A program made the position numbers and the translations under genes. A stretch of 7,653 bases of DNA from Planctomycetales bacterium (GTDB lineage Bacteria > Planctomycetota > Phycisphaerae > SM23-33): the NCBI GenBank assembly GCA_030631085.1, contig DAOVLV010000075.1, forward strand, positions 1 through 7,653. Direction: 5' to 3'. A model generated the notes under the pieces. The model was not told the origin of the DNA and ran no database searches. It saw nothing but the letters and a program-made list of their open reading frames with translations. How positions within the stretch are numbered: position 1 is the stretch's first letter; the number at the start of each line of letters is the position of its first letter. This document shows, in pieces, positions 1 through 6,112 of the stretch.

Positions 1-178
1 AATTCGCAGTGGCAAGCTTCAATGCCTCCATAAAATCCGCCTTGGCGCCTGCGTAATCCCCGGCCTTGACTTTCTGGTTCCCGGCATCATACGCCTCTTT
101 GTACGTTCCGTAACCGCAAGACGCAGAAACCGTCAGTATCATAACAACAGCCACCAATACACAAATTAGCGTGTTCAT
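1..178 (-). CDS. Exported TPR-like protein, 5' part only
   Basis: The reading frame opens at an ATG (complement of 176-178) and stays open to the left edge, giving 59 codons with no stop, so the C-terminus lies outside the window. Residues 1-19 form a hydrophobic signal sequence with a short N-terminus (MNTLICVLVAVVMILTVSAS). A cysteine follows, but the preceding residues S-A-S are not a good lipobox, so cleavage by signal peptidase I after VSA is equally possible. The exported part starts with a helix of the kind seen in tetratricopeptide repeats (YKEAYDAGNQKVKAGDYAGAK, then a second amphipathic helix). The sequence AAAGGGAA lies 6-8 nt before the ATG and is a fair ribosome binding site. The TPR assignment rests on fewer than 40 residues and is an inference; the start and export signal are clear. 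Confidence 0.7.
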   Translation of the reverse strand, partial: MNTLICVLVAVVMILTVSASCGYGTYKEAYDAGNQKVKAGDYAGAKADFMEALKLATAN

Positions 179-273
179 ATTAGATTCCCTTTGTCCGATT
201 GTTCCGTCCAGGCGCGCCCGATGACGACTCCTCCCTTCGTTCCGAGTTCCGGGGACGAGTTCCGGGTTTCGGC
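179..273. other. Intergenic gap with a short direct repeat
   Basis: These 95 bp separate the 64-aa membrane protein from the exported protein to its left. They hold the ribosome binding site of the latter and two copies of the 11-bp sequence CGAGTTCCGGG (243-253 and 256-266, + strand), 13 bp apart. No convincing -35/-10 pair or intrinsic terminator is visible, so whether the left gene belongs to the metG operon is undecided. Confidence 0.5.
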
Positions 274-468
274 TCACAATGCCCCGATAATCCCGCAGAT
301 GATGAGAAAACTGATCCATGCCAGAAAGACGGCTGCTACGGCGATGTACTTCCACGGGCGTGGATCACCGCTGCGATCTGGAACGCCGTCGATTACGTCC
401 ACAGGCTCAGGCCGGTTTGTTTTATCCTGCCCGGACGATGTGTCGGATTTTTTTCTGCCGGTGGACAT
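274..468 (-). CDS. Small single-pass membrane protein, 64 aa, unknown function
   Basis: The protein has a charged, Pro/Asp-rich N-terminal half (residues 1-40, including DKTNRPEPVDVIDGVPD) followed by one hydrophobic segment at about residues 41-62 (YIAVAAVFLAWISFLIICGI) that ends at the C-terminus. It has no signal peptidase site, so it is probably a tail-anchored or single-span inner-membrane protein with the N-terminus in the cytoplasm. The ATG is only 3 bp downstream of the stop of the Minf_1886-like gene, which supports co-transcription and translational coupling; no clear Shine-Dalgarno sequence is seen. Small proteins with a proline/tryptophan-marked entry to a single helix are frequent in planctomycete genomes, but I cannot assign a family. 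The close fit with the upstream gene and the clean hydrophobic segment argue that it is a real gene. Confidence 0.7.
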   Translation of the reverse strand: MSTGRKKSDTSSGQDKTNRPEPVDVIDGVPDRSGDPRPWKYIAVAAVFLAWISFLIICGIIGAL

Positions 469-471
469 CGG

Positions 472-867
472 TCAGTTATTGCTTTCGAACACCTCGTCTG
501 GCCCGAAGGCCCTGGCGAAATCGTACACGTCGCGGAAGTCGTCGATGGTGTCGGTATCGCTTTTGTTCATCAGCCCGTTATCGGTCAACAGATAAACCAT
601 GTTTCCGAAGTCCATCGTCTCACGGATACCCCAGTGTCCCAGTACGGCCGGAGCCATCAGCCCCCACCGCTCCAGCGCCTCGTCGCGGAGCGCAAGACAG
701 AGTTGCCCACCCGTTACGTGGTGCGGGCCTTCAGCGTCGGATTGCTCGGAATAGGATTCCTTCACCGCTCGCGCCAGGCCGTCGTGGAGAAAGGCAAACG
801 CCTCGCGCGGATAACGCCCGTCGCTACGGACAACCTCTTCAAATATCTTTTCAGGTTTCTCGCTCAT
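472..867 (-). CDS. Minf_1886-like conserved protein (Planctomycetes/Verrucomicrobia)
   Basis: This 131-aa protein has the look of the Minf_1886 family, a small conserved family restricted to Planctomycetes and Verrucomicrobia with no known function. Recognisable blocks are the N-terminal FEEVVRSDGRYPREAFAFL (residues 9-27), HHVTGGQLCLALRDEALERW (49-68), GHWGIRETMDFGNMVYLL (77-94) and FRDVYDFARAF (111-121). It has no signal peptide or membrane segment, so it is probably cytosolic. The length appears full for the family as I recall it. Its ATG overlaps the metG stop codon (ATGA), so its translation is coupled to methionyl-tRNA synthetase; the Shine-Dalgarno sequence is weak. The family call comes from remembered motifs, not a search. 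The clade restriction is the best taxonomic marker in the window. Confidence 0.8.
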   Translation of the reverse strand: MSEKPEKIFEEVVRSDGRYPREAFAFLHDGLARAVKESYSEQSDAEGPHHVTGGQLCLALRDEALERWGLMAPAVLGHWGIRETMDFGNMVYLLTDNGLMNKSDTDTIDDFRDVYDFARAFGPDEVFESNN

Positions 868-2444
868 TGGTCCAAAAGTTTTCTTGGGAATAACGGGTCG
901 GATTTGGCCGTTTTTGTTCCCGGCTCAATCAGCCCGAAGCGTCCTCGCTCGCTCAATGTCCCGTCGGAGACGCCGGAGACGCCCAGATGCGCCAGACCCT
1001 CTGCTGACTTTTCCGGCATGAACGGTTCGAGGTAACTTAACACTATCCTGACGGCTTCGGCGCAGGTGTAAAGTATCGTCCCCAGACGCTCTCGTTGCGA
1101 CGGGTCTTTTGCCAGTTTGAATGGCTCGGTCGCGTCGATATAGCGGTTCGTCGCCGAGGCGACCTCCAGGGCAGCGCCGATGTACTCGCTGAATCGGCAA
1201 CGGGACATCATCTCCGCCGATTTGCCCTGAAGGTGCTCTATCGGTTCGGCGAGAAAGTCGGCTTCGACGCCTTCCAATTCCCGCTGTTGCGGTTCGGGCA
1301 CGATACTGTCGAAATACCGTCCTATCATATTGACCGTCCGGCTGAGCAGATTTCCCAGGTCGTTCGCCAGTTCTGTATTATAACGTCTCCCGAAGGCTTC
1401 GCCGGAGAAATCGCCGTCGGCTCCGAACGTAACCTCTCGCAGCACGAAGTACCGGAACACGTCGCGGGAGTATTCCCCGCAGAGTTCCGAAAGCACCTCG
1501 CACGAGATGAAGTTGCCCAGGCTCTTGGACATTTTTTTACCTTCGCAGGTCCACCATCCGTGGGCGAAAATTGTTTTCGGCAGCGGGATATCCAGCGCCA
1601 TCAGCAGGCAGGGCCAATAGACCGCGTGGAACCAGAGTATATCCTTACCGATAAGGTGTACGTCCGCGGGCCAGTATTTGTCGCCTTTGGCGTCGAACTC
1701 ATCGCCGATTCCGGGCATTCCCAGAGCGGTGATGTAATTGCTCAGCGCGTCTATCCAGACATAGACCGAATGGTCCGGGTCGTTGGGCATCGGCACGCCC
1801 CATCCGCCGAGTTTTTCGCTCTGGCGGGAAATGCTCAGGTCTTCGACGCCCTGGGCGAGTTTGCTGAGCACTTCGTTCCGACGCGATGTCGGTTGGACGA
1901 ACGTCGAATCGGTCTCGATGTGCGCGATGAGTTTCGGGATCCATTTGCTCAGGCGGAAGAACCAACTCGGCTCGCTGTACCGCACCAGGGGTTTGCCGGA
2001 AATGGCGCTTTTATACTCGTTATCGCGGGCCGCTGATTCGGTAACGAATTCTTCCTGCCCTTCGTCGTACCAACCCTCGTATTTACCGAGATAGATTTCG
2101 TCGCGCTCGATGAGCCGGCGTATGATTTCCTGCACCCGCTCTTCGTGACGAGGCTGCGATGTGCGGATGAAATCGTCGTTGGAGATGTTCAGTTTGGCCC
2201 AGAGGTCCTGAAAATGCACGACGACCTCGTCGGCCAGTTCCTGTGGGCTGACGCCTTTGTCGGCGGCGGCCTTGACGATCTTGATACCGTGCTCGTCCGT
2301 ACCGGTCAGAAAACGTACGTCGAACCCTTCAGCCCGGTAGTACCTCGCAAGCACGTCGGCGGCGATCGTCGTATAGGCGTGGCCAATGTGGGGTGCGTCG
2401 TTAACGTAGTAAATCGGTGTCGTTATGTAAAATTTCTCGCTCAT
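864..2444 (-). CDS. metG: Methionyl-tRNA synthetase
   Basis: The enzyme charges tRNA(Met) with methionine in the cytosol, for both initiation and elongation. The 526-aa class I synthetase has the HIGH signature at residues 19-22, GTDEHG at 48-53, DLSISR at 202-207 and KMSKS at 304-308. In the connective peptide the usual CxxC zinc knuckle (YxGWYCxxCE) reads YEGWYDEGQEEF (122-133), so the metal-binding cysteines are absent, as in the zinc-free type of MetRS. The anticodon-binding helical domain follows: N365 and R369 match E. coli N391 and R395, while the position of W461 is F442 (PFKLAK). The protein ends soon after this domain and lacks the C-terminal Trbp111-like tRNA-binding extension found in many bacterial enzymes. 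The start gives an N-terminus in the normal place ahead of HIGH, but no good Shine-Dalgarno sequence precedes it. The gene is linked by ATGA overlap to the Minf_1886-like gene. Confidence 0.97.
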   Translation of the reverse strand: MSEKFYITTPIYYVNDAPHIGHAYTTIAADVLARYYRAEGFDVRFLTGTDEHGIKIVKAAADKGVSPQELADEVVVHFQDLWAKLNISNDDFIRTSQPRHEERVQEIIRRLIERDEIYLGKYEGWYDEGQEEFVTESAARDNEYKSAISGKPLVRYSEPSWFFRLSKWIPKLIAHIETDSTFVQPTSRRNEVLSKLAQGVEDLSISRQSEKLGGWGVPMPNDPDHSVYVWIDALSNYITALGMPGIGDEFDAKGDKYWPADVHLIGKDILWFHAVYWPCLLMALDIPLPKTIFAHGWWTCEGKKMSKSLGNFISCEVLSELCGEYSRDVFRYFVLREVTFGADGDFSGEAFGRRYNTELANDLGNLLSRTVNMIGRYFDSIVPEPQQRELEGVEADFLAEPIEHLQGKSAEMMSRCRFSEYIGAALEVASATNRYIDATEPFKLAKDPSQRERLGTILYTCAEAVRIVLSYLEPFMPEKSAEGLAHLGVSGVSDGTLSERGRFGLIEPGTKTAKSDPLFPRKLLDQ

Positions 2445-2620
2445 ATATCAGTACCGGACCCTACAGCATCGCCAACGGCGCGAAAAAGTCAAGCGTCGTA
2501 GTGGTCCCAATAGCGTAAAGTGATTGTGTGTAAGTTCTGGCAGGTCGAGCAATATCGCAGACCTGAAGGTCGGAGCGAAGCAGAGACTCGCTGCGGTGAG
2601 GCTGGAAACAGGGTCCAATA
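2445..2620. other. Intergenic region between permease operon and metG
   Basis: These 176 bp follow the MalG-type permease and lead into metG. A minus-strand TTGACT (2487-2492) could be a -35 box for metG, but no good -10 sits 16-18 bp further on, so the promoter call is weak. A segment near 2541-2571 can form either of two hairpins: CAGGTC (2541-2546) pairs with GACCTG (2560-2565), and GACCT (2560-2564) also pairs with AGGTC (2567-2571). No U-tract follows on the minus strand, so I do not call a terminator. No open reading frame of substance and no T-box signature was seen. Confidence 0.45.
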
Positions 2621-3601
2621 CTATCCTTTTATTCCGCCGATTCTGACGCCTCGGATGAAGTATTTCTGGCCTATGATGAAGGCGATCAGGAGCGGGATTA
2701 TGTGCATGATGGAGGCCGCCATCAGCAGCGTCCACTCGGTGCGGTACTGGCCCTGGAAGGATCGTATCAGGATGGGCAGCGTCATGATGTCCTCGTGGTA
2801 TGTAACGATCAGAGGCCACATATAAGCCCGCCAGGAGCCCATGAAGGTAAAGATAGCCAGTGTCGCCAGTGCAGGGCGGCTGAGCGGCAGCATGATGCGC
2901 CAGTATATTCCCCAGGTGCTCGCCCCGTCGATACGAGCGGCCTCTTCGTAGTCCTTCTCGATGGACATGAAGAACTGCCTCAGCAGGAATGTGCCGTAGG
3001 CGCTGAACATACCCGGGACGATCAGGGTGAAGTAACTGTCCAAACCCACCGGACGCCCCATGTAGGTGTTCTGGAACATGTAATAACTGTGCGAAAAAAG
3101 AGTTACCGATGAGCCGGACAGCCAACTCAACGCCCCATCAAACCACAGGGGCAATTGGCTGGTAAAGATGAACACCGGAATCATAGTGACGCTGCCGGGG
3201 ATCATCATCGTGGCCAGATACGCCAGGAACAATTTGTCGCGTCCGGGGAATTTGAGTCGTGCGAAGGCGAACGCCGCCAGAGAAGAGGTGAATACCTGTC
3301 CAAACGTAACCAGGCTGGACACGATGATACTGTTGATGTAGGCGCGTCCGAACGGAACGGCTTCGACGGCATCGGCGAAGTTCTTGGTATGAGGGAACGA
3401 CGCGGGGACCAGCCACCGCAGAAAGCCGCCAACCTTCTCGGGGGACACAGAGACGTCCCTGGGGTCTATGAAGGCCGTCCGCAACATCCAGACGAACGGG
3501 AAGACCATGGTAACGGCCAGTGCCGTCAGGAACACGTAGGTAAGGACCGTCGTCAACCTGATCGGAGCGCGTTGTCGGGAAAGCGTGGTTAGTTCATCCA
3601 T
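2621..3601 (-). CDS. Carbohydrate ABC transporter permease, MalG type
   Basis: This is the second membrane subunit of a sugar importer of the MalG/UgpE class (binding-protein-dependent transport inner membrane component). The 326 residues contain about six hydrophobic helices: roughly 17-40, 90-112, 124-145, 190-210, 243-265 and 292-312. The cytoplasmic EAA loop that docks on the ATPase is at 220-243 (EAARIDGASTWGIYWRIMLP). The last third carries the family's GSWRAYMWPLIV block (255-266) and ends with KYFIRGVRIGGIKG, the usual MalG-type C-terminus. About 35-40 residues (146-185) before the fourth helix are longer than in typical family members of 270-290 aa and should face outside. The ATG overlaps the end of the preceding permease by 8 nt, with AAGAGG 10 nt upstream. 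It is the last gene of the transport operon; no ATPase follows. Confidence 0.93.
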   Translation of the reverse strand: MDELTTLSRQRAPIRLTTVLTYVFLTALAVTMVFPFVWMLRTAFIDPRDVSVSPEKVGGFLRWLVPASFPHTKNFADAVEAVPFGRAYINSIIVSSLVTFGQVFTSSLAAFAFARLKFPGRDKLFLAYLATMMIPGSVTMIPVFIFTSQLPLWFDGALSWLSGSSVTLFSHSYYMFQNTYMGRPVGLDSYFTLIVPGMFSAYGTFLLRQFFMSIEKDYEEAARIDGASTWGIYWRIMLPLSRPALATLAIFTFMGSWRAYMWPLIVTYHEDIMTLPILIRSFQGQYRTEWTLLMAASIMHIIPLLIAFIIGQKYFIRGVRIGGIKG

Positions 3602-4631
3602 AGTGCACGAACCTCTTACTGGCGCGCCAATTGAACATTGTCAACGCGAAAACGATCAGGAACAGGAACCATGCGATACTTGCGGCATATCCCATCTTGA
3701 ACCACATGTACGCATTCTGATAAATGTAAAAGCCGATCGTGGTGGTGGACCCCGCCGGTCCGCCGCCGTCGGTCATAATATGGGCCTGCTGAAACCCGCC
3801 CTGGAACCCCCCGATGATGCTCATTATGAAGATGAAAAACGTCGTCGGGCTTACCATAGGCCAAGTGATCTTCCAGAACCGCTGCCAAGCGCCTGCCCCG
3901 TCGATTTTGGCGGCCTCGTACAGCGCCGGCGGAACGCTCTGGAGCGCCGCCAGGTACAAGATCATGTTCATCCCGCCCATCGATCCCCACAACCCCATCA
4001 TGATCAGCGCAGGCTTGGCCCAAGCCTCTTCCTGCAGCCAGGCCGGACGAACGTCGTACCACTTCGGCCAAGCGGATAACTCACCCCCGAACCAGCCTGT
4101 TACGTTGCGGACCCCGTCGTACATCCAGGACAAGCAATCGTAAGCGTTCCCCAGTACCATGTTGATGATGCCATAATCCGAGTTCAACAGCCACATCCAC
4201 AGCAGCATTGTCCCTATCCCGGCGGTGATGGAGGGAAGAAAAAAGAACGTGCGGTACAACACCATACCGCGCAACTTCTGATTCAGCATGACCGCCAGAA
4301 ACAGCGACAAAAGGATGCCGATGGGAATTGCCAGCATCAGGGCCAATGTGTTGAACAGGTATCCGTGCTCAAGTGGACAGTCGGTTATCCAAGGAATCGA
4401 AAAGAAGGGATTTTTCCAGAAGTCCGCGTCAACCAGCAGGTTCCGGAAGTTTTCCAGGCCCACCCACCTGTACGGCGTCAGCAGGTCCCACTTGTGAAAA
4501 CTCAGCACCAGCGACGCAAGGACGGGCAGGGAAGTGAATATCAGAAAGCCCAGGACGTTCGGAAGGATGAACAGGTATCCTGCCAGTGCGGCGCGTCGTC
4601 GCCAGGTAGTAGCGAGTTTAGTTTTTTTCAC
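3594..4631 (-). CDS. Carbohydrate ABC transporter permease, MalF type
   Basis: This is the first membrane subunit of a sugar importer of the MalF/UgpA class. The 345 residues include helices at about 15-45, 93-118, 125-150, 205-232, 262-280 and 313-335. The EAA loop is at 239-262 (EAAKIDGAGAWQRFWKITWP). The usual length is near 290-310 aa; the excess lies in extracytoplasmic segments, about 68-92 and a Trp-rich stretch at 160-204. The start is GTG, in a GTGA overlap with the stop of binding-protein copy A, and the purine-rich end of that gene (AAGGAGGAAGG) supplies the ribosome binding site. No other start would keep the first helix intact. Its first 25 or so codons are the parent of two relics between the binding-protein genes at 6038-6112 and 7516-7582, and those relics carry the same GTGA junction, which supports the GTG start. 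Confidence 0.94.
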   Translation of the reverse strand: MKKTKLATTWRRRAALAGYLFILPNVLGFLIFTSLPVLASLVLSFHKWDLLTPYRWVGLENFRNLLVDADFWKNPFFSIPWITDCPLEHGYLFNTLALMLAIPIGILLSLFLAVMLNQKLRGMVLYRTFFFLPSITAGIGTMLLWMWLLNSDYGIINMVLGNAYDCLSWMYDGVRNVTGWFGGELSAWPKWYDVRPAWLQEEAWAKPALIMMGLWGSMGGMNMILYLAALQSVPPALYEAAKIDGAGAWQRFWKITWPMVSPTTFFIFIMSIIGGFQGGFQQAHIMTDGGGPAGSTTTIGFYIYQNAYMWFKMGYAASIAWFLFLIVFALTMFNWRASKRFVHYG

Positions 4632-4722
4632 GGTCCACCTTCCTCCTTCCAGAGACGGTCCAGCCCCTTCTGATAGATGCGTGTGAAGTTCCGGCAGGCC
4701 TCTTCGGGCGTGCGCCGACCCT
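4628..4722 (-). repeat. Conserved 3' module of binding-protein gene, copy A
   Basis: The last 95 nt encode the GRRTPEEACRNF...KEEGGP tail. The same module appears at 6109-6203 and, cut by the window edge, at 7579-7653, with no indels. I count about 7 differences between copies A and B in this stretch, and the tail residues are identical in protein. The purine run near the stop doubles as the ribosome binding site for the next frame. Confidence 0.85.
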
Positions 4723-5956
4723 GACTAACGAAATTCAATTCATCCAGCGCTTTGCGAAGGTACTTTCCCATCCCTCTGAACTGGAAATCCTTAGGCCTGG
4801 CGTCGGCCATAATTTCCGCCCAGATACGGTCATTTTCCGGCGGGATGCCCGGATGATTGACCATCCGTTCAGCAACGGCGCGATTGGACACCAGCGCGCG
4901 ACCGGCCTCCATGGACAACTCGCTGGAGTACTCATCGGTGAGGAATTTGACCAGTTTCCAGGCCTTTTCGGGATAGTGCGTCTGCGAGGAGATCATCCAC
5001 GACCCGCCGATAAAAACAGTTGCCCTGTTGACCGGCCCGCGCGGAAGCGGGGCGACGTCCCAGACGAAATCCGTCTTTCCGAAGAGGTCCCCATAGGCCC
5101 ACCGCGTCGTCAGCAGCATCGCCAGGTGCTGTTCCTTGAAGAAGATGTCGGTGGTTTGCTGGCTGGCGCCCTCGACCTGCGTATATCCCGTCGGCGCGCT
5201 CTTATCCACCCACATTATATCGTACATCCACCGAATGGCCTCAATCGCCTCGGGAGAGTCCATCAGGCAGCGTTTCTGGTCCTTGCTGATGATTTCTCCG
5301 CCGTTCTGCCAGATGTAGGAGGGAAAACGGTTCATGCTGAACCCGATGGTGGCGCCATATACGTCGGTCCGCCCGTCGCCGTCACGGTCCTGGGTGAGCG
5401 CCTTGGCGGCGTGGCGGAAATACGCCCAGGTCCACTCCCCGCTGGGATACTCCAGCGGCGGCTCGCCGGGCTTTCTGTTTTTGTTGTATTCGTCGAAGAG
5501 GTCCTTGTTGTAATACAACGCCACCGGCGAGCCTGTGTCCGGCAGGGCGTATATCTTTCCCTGATACCGCACGCTGTCAATCACGCTGGGAAAGAACCTA
5601 TCGAGGCTGAATTTCTCGTCCTCGGCGATGAACTTATCCAGCGACAATATGGCTTTACGCTTGGCGTAGTAGGGTATGTCCTGATAGGCGGTGTAGGTTA
5701 CGTCGGGGGCGACGTTGCCGGTAACCATCGTCAGGTATTTGTCCGGGCCTCCGGTTACCAGGCGAACCTTGACGTCGGGATTTTCCTTTTCGAAGACGGC
5801 TATCCGCTGGCGGTTCATCTTGTTATAGGCAGGCCAGCTCCAGTCGAACAGCGCCAACTCCACCTTCCTGCCGGACTGCTCCGCCCGGCAGGTGGAGAAT
5901 GAGTACGCTATCCCCACCAGCACCAGTGCTATCAGCAGCCAGACAACAACTTTCAT
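4628..5956 (-). CDS. Extracellular sugar-binding protein, copy A
   Basis: This is a family 1 solute-binding protein (SBP_bac_1/SBP_bac_8 type) that should capture a carbohydrate outside the membrane and pass it to the two permeases. The 442-aa product begins with a hydrophobic signal or anchor (residues 1-22), with C23 in a poor lipobox context (F-S-T-C). Family features are the first lobe with the FEKENPDVKVRLV block (53-65), a TGNVAPDVT block (79-87), an EF-hand-like loop DRDGDGRTDVYG (190-201, ligands D190, D192, D194, D198) and the YNKDLFDEY hinge region. The start is set at the second of two in-frame ATGs: it matches the start of copy B and lies 7 nt after AAGGA, whereas the ATG at 5962 is almost on top of that site. 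The stop overlaps the permease start by 4 nt. Ligand unknown. About 68% identical to copy B by hand alignment. Confidence 0.93.
   Translation of the reverse strand: MKVVVWLLIALVLVGIAYSFSTCRAEQSGRKVELALFDWSWPAYNKMNRQRIAVFEKENPDVKVRLVTGGPDKYLTMVTGNVAPDVTYTAYQDIPYYAKRKAILSLDKFIAEDEKFSLDRFFPSVIDSVRYQGKIYALPDTGSPVALYYNKDLFDEYNKNRKPGEPPLEYPSGEWTWAYFRHAAKALTQDRDGDGRTDVYGATIGFSMNRFPSYIWQNGGEIISKDQKRCLMDSPEAIEAIRWMYDIMWVDKSAPTGYTQVEGASQQTTDIFFKEQHLAMLLTTRWAYGDLFGKTDFVWDVAPLPRGPVNRATVFIGGSWMISSQTHYPEKAWKLVKFLTDEYSSELSMEAGRALVSNRAVAERMVNHPGIPPENDRIWAEIMADARPKDFQFRGMGKYLRKALDELNFVSQGRRTPEEACRNFTRIYQKGLDRLWKEEGGP
5371..5421 (-). repeat. Near-identical internal patch shared with copy B
   Basis: This 51-nt stretch matches 6855-6905 of copy B at 50 positions. 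It encodes the residues around HAAKALTQDRDGDG. Neighbouring coding stretches differ far more, so the patch stands out from the background divergence of the two paralogues. Confidence 0.8.
5867..5892 (-). other. Coding-region inverted repeat after signal peptide, copy A
   Basis: An 8-bp perfect inverted repeat (CCTGCCGG and CCGGCAGG) surrounds a 10-nt loop, covering codons 22-30 just after the signal peptide. The same hairpin in copy B is longer (11 bp). It could form in mRNA; function unknown. Confidence 0.6.
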
Positions 5957-6008
5957 CGTCATTTCCTTGTGACGCCGCTCCGACCTTAAGGCCTGTCAAA
6001 TCCACAAA

Positions 6009-6037
6009 AGCCTAATTTTCCCGTCCGATAATGTCAA
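6009..6037 (-). promoter_or_regulatory. Sigma-70-type promoter of copy A
   Basis: The -35 box is a perfect TTGACA (complement of 6032-6037). A 17-bp spacer separates it from TAGGCT (complement of 6009-6014), which has the three best-conserved bases of a -10 box. The same arrangement with 17 bp occurs ahead of copy B. Transcription would start near 6000, leaving a leader of about 45 nt that contains CCTTAAGG and a second TTGACA. Activity is not proven. Confidence 0.65.
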
Positions 6038-6112
6038 GGATTTTCGCAGGATGAGCAGTTTTCGCCCGGTGCGGCGCGCCGTCGCCGGGTGATAGCGGGT
6101 TTGGTTTTTCAC
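6038..6112 (-). pseudogene. Relic of the MalF-type permease 5' end, behind copy B
   Basis: The stretch begins with GTG overlapping the stop of copy B (GTGA), exactly as the intact permease at 4631 begins after copy A. It aligns with the first 25 or so permease codons; shared blocks include GTGAAAAA, GGCGACG, GCGCGCCGCAC and TCATCCT. Two small deletions (2 nt and 1 nt) move the middle out of frame and then restore it. Homology fades at the -35 box of the copy A promoter. The frame from this GTG stays open for 38 codons to a TGA at 5996-5998, but the peptide is not expected to be functional. It is best read as a duplication scar. Confidence 0.8.

Larger units (their letters stand above)
5867..6037 (-). 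repeat. Conserved 5' module (promoter to codon 30), copy A
   Basis: These 171 nt align without gaps to 7345-7515 of copy B, with 153 identical positions by hand count. Within the 90 nt of codons 1-30 only one base differs, while 17 of the 81 non-coding positions differ, mostly in the promoter spacer and near the ribosome binding site. The 8-bp palindrome CCTTAAGG (5984-5991) in the leader is kept in both copies (7462-7469 in B). Confidence 0.85.

Noticed and set aside
199..1035. Long open frame on the + strand opposite the small membrane protein, Minf_1886-like gene and metG end
   Set aside because: It is antisense to three well-supported genes, crosses their boundaries and has an Arg/Pro-rich, low-complexity composition with no recognisable domain.
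1095..2036. 313-codon + strand frame opposite metG
   Set aside because: Fully antisense to metG; no start signal or recognisable family.
2470..2492. Intrinsic terminator formed by CGCC-AAC-GGCG
   Set aside because: The stem is only 4 bp, and on the transcribed minus strand the T-run precedes the stem instead of following it.
2445..2620. T-box riboswitch ahead of metG
   Set aside because: No T-box consensus, no specifier stem and no terminator were found; the GGGACC segment near 2500-2512 is not enough.
3594..3601. Possible frameshift between the two permeases
   Set aside because: Both proteins have complete and distinct permease folds with their own EAA loops; the 8-nt overlap is ordinary operon packing.
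4853..5902. 349-codon + strand frame opposite copy A, with a similar 246-codon frame (6640-7380) opposite copy B
   Set aside because: The two resemble each other only because the sense genes are paralogues; the antisense products match no family I recognise and lack ribosome binding sites.
5957..5962. Upstream in-frame ATG for copy A (two extra residues)
   Set aside because: The AAGGA site is almost adjacent to it, whereas the second ATG has ideal spacing and matches the start of copy B.
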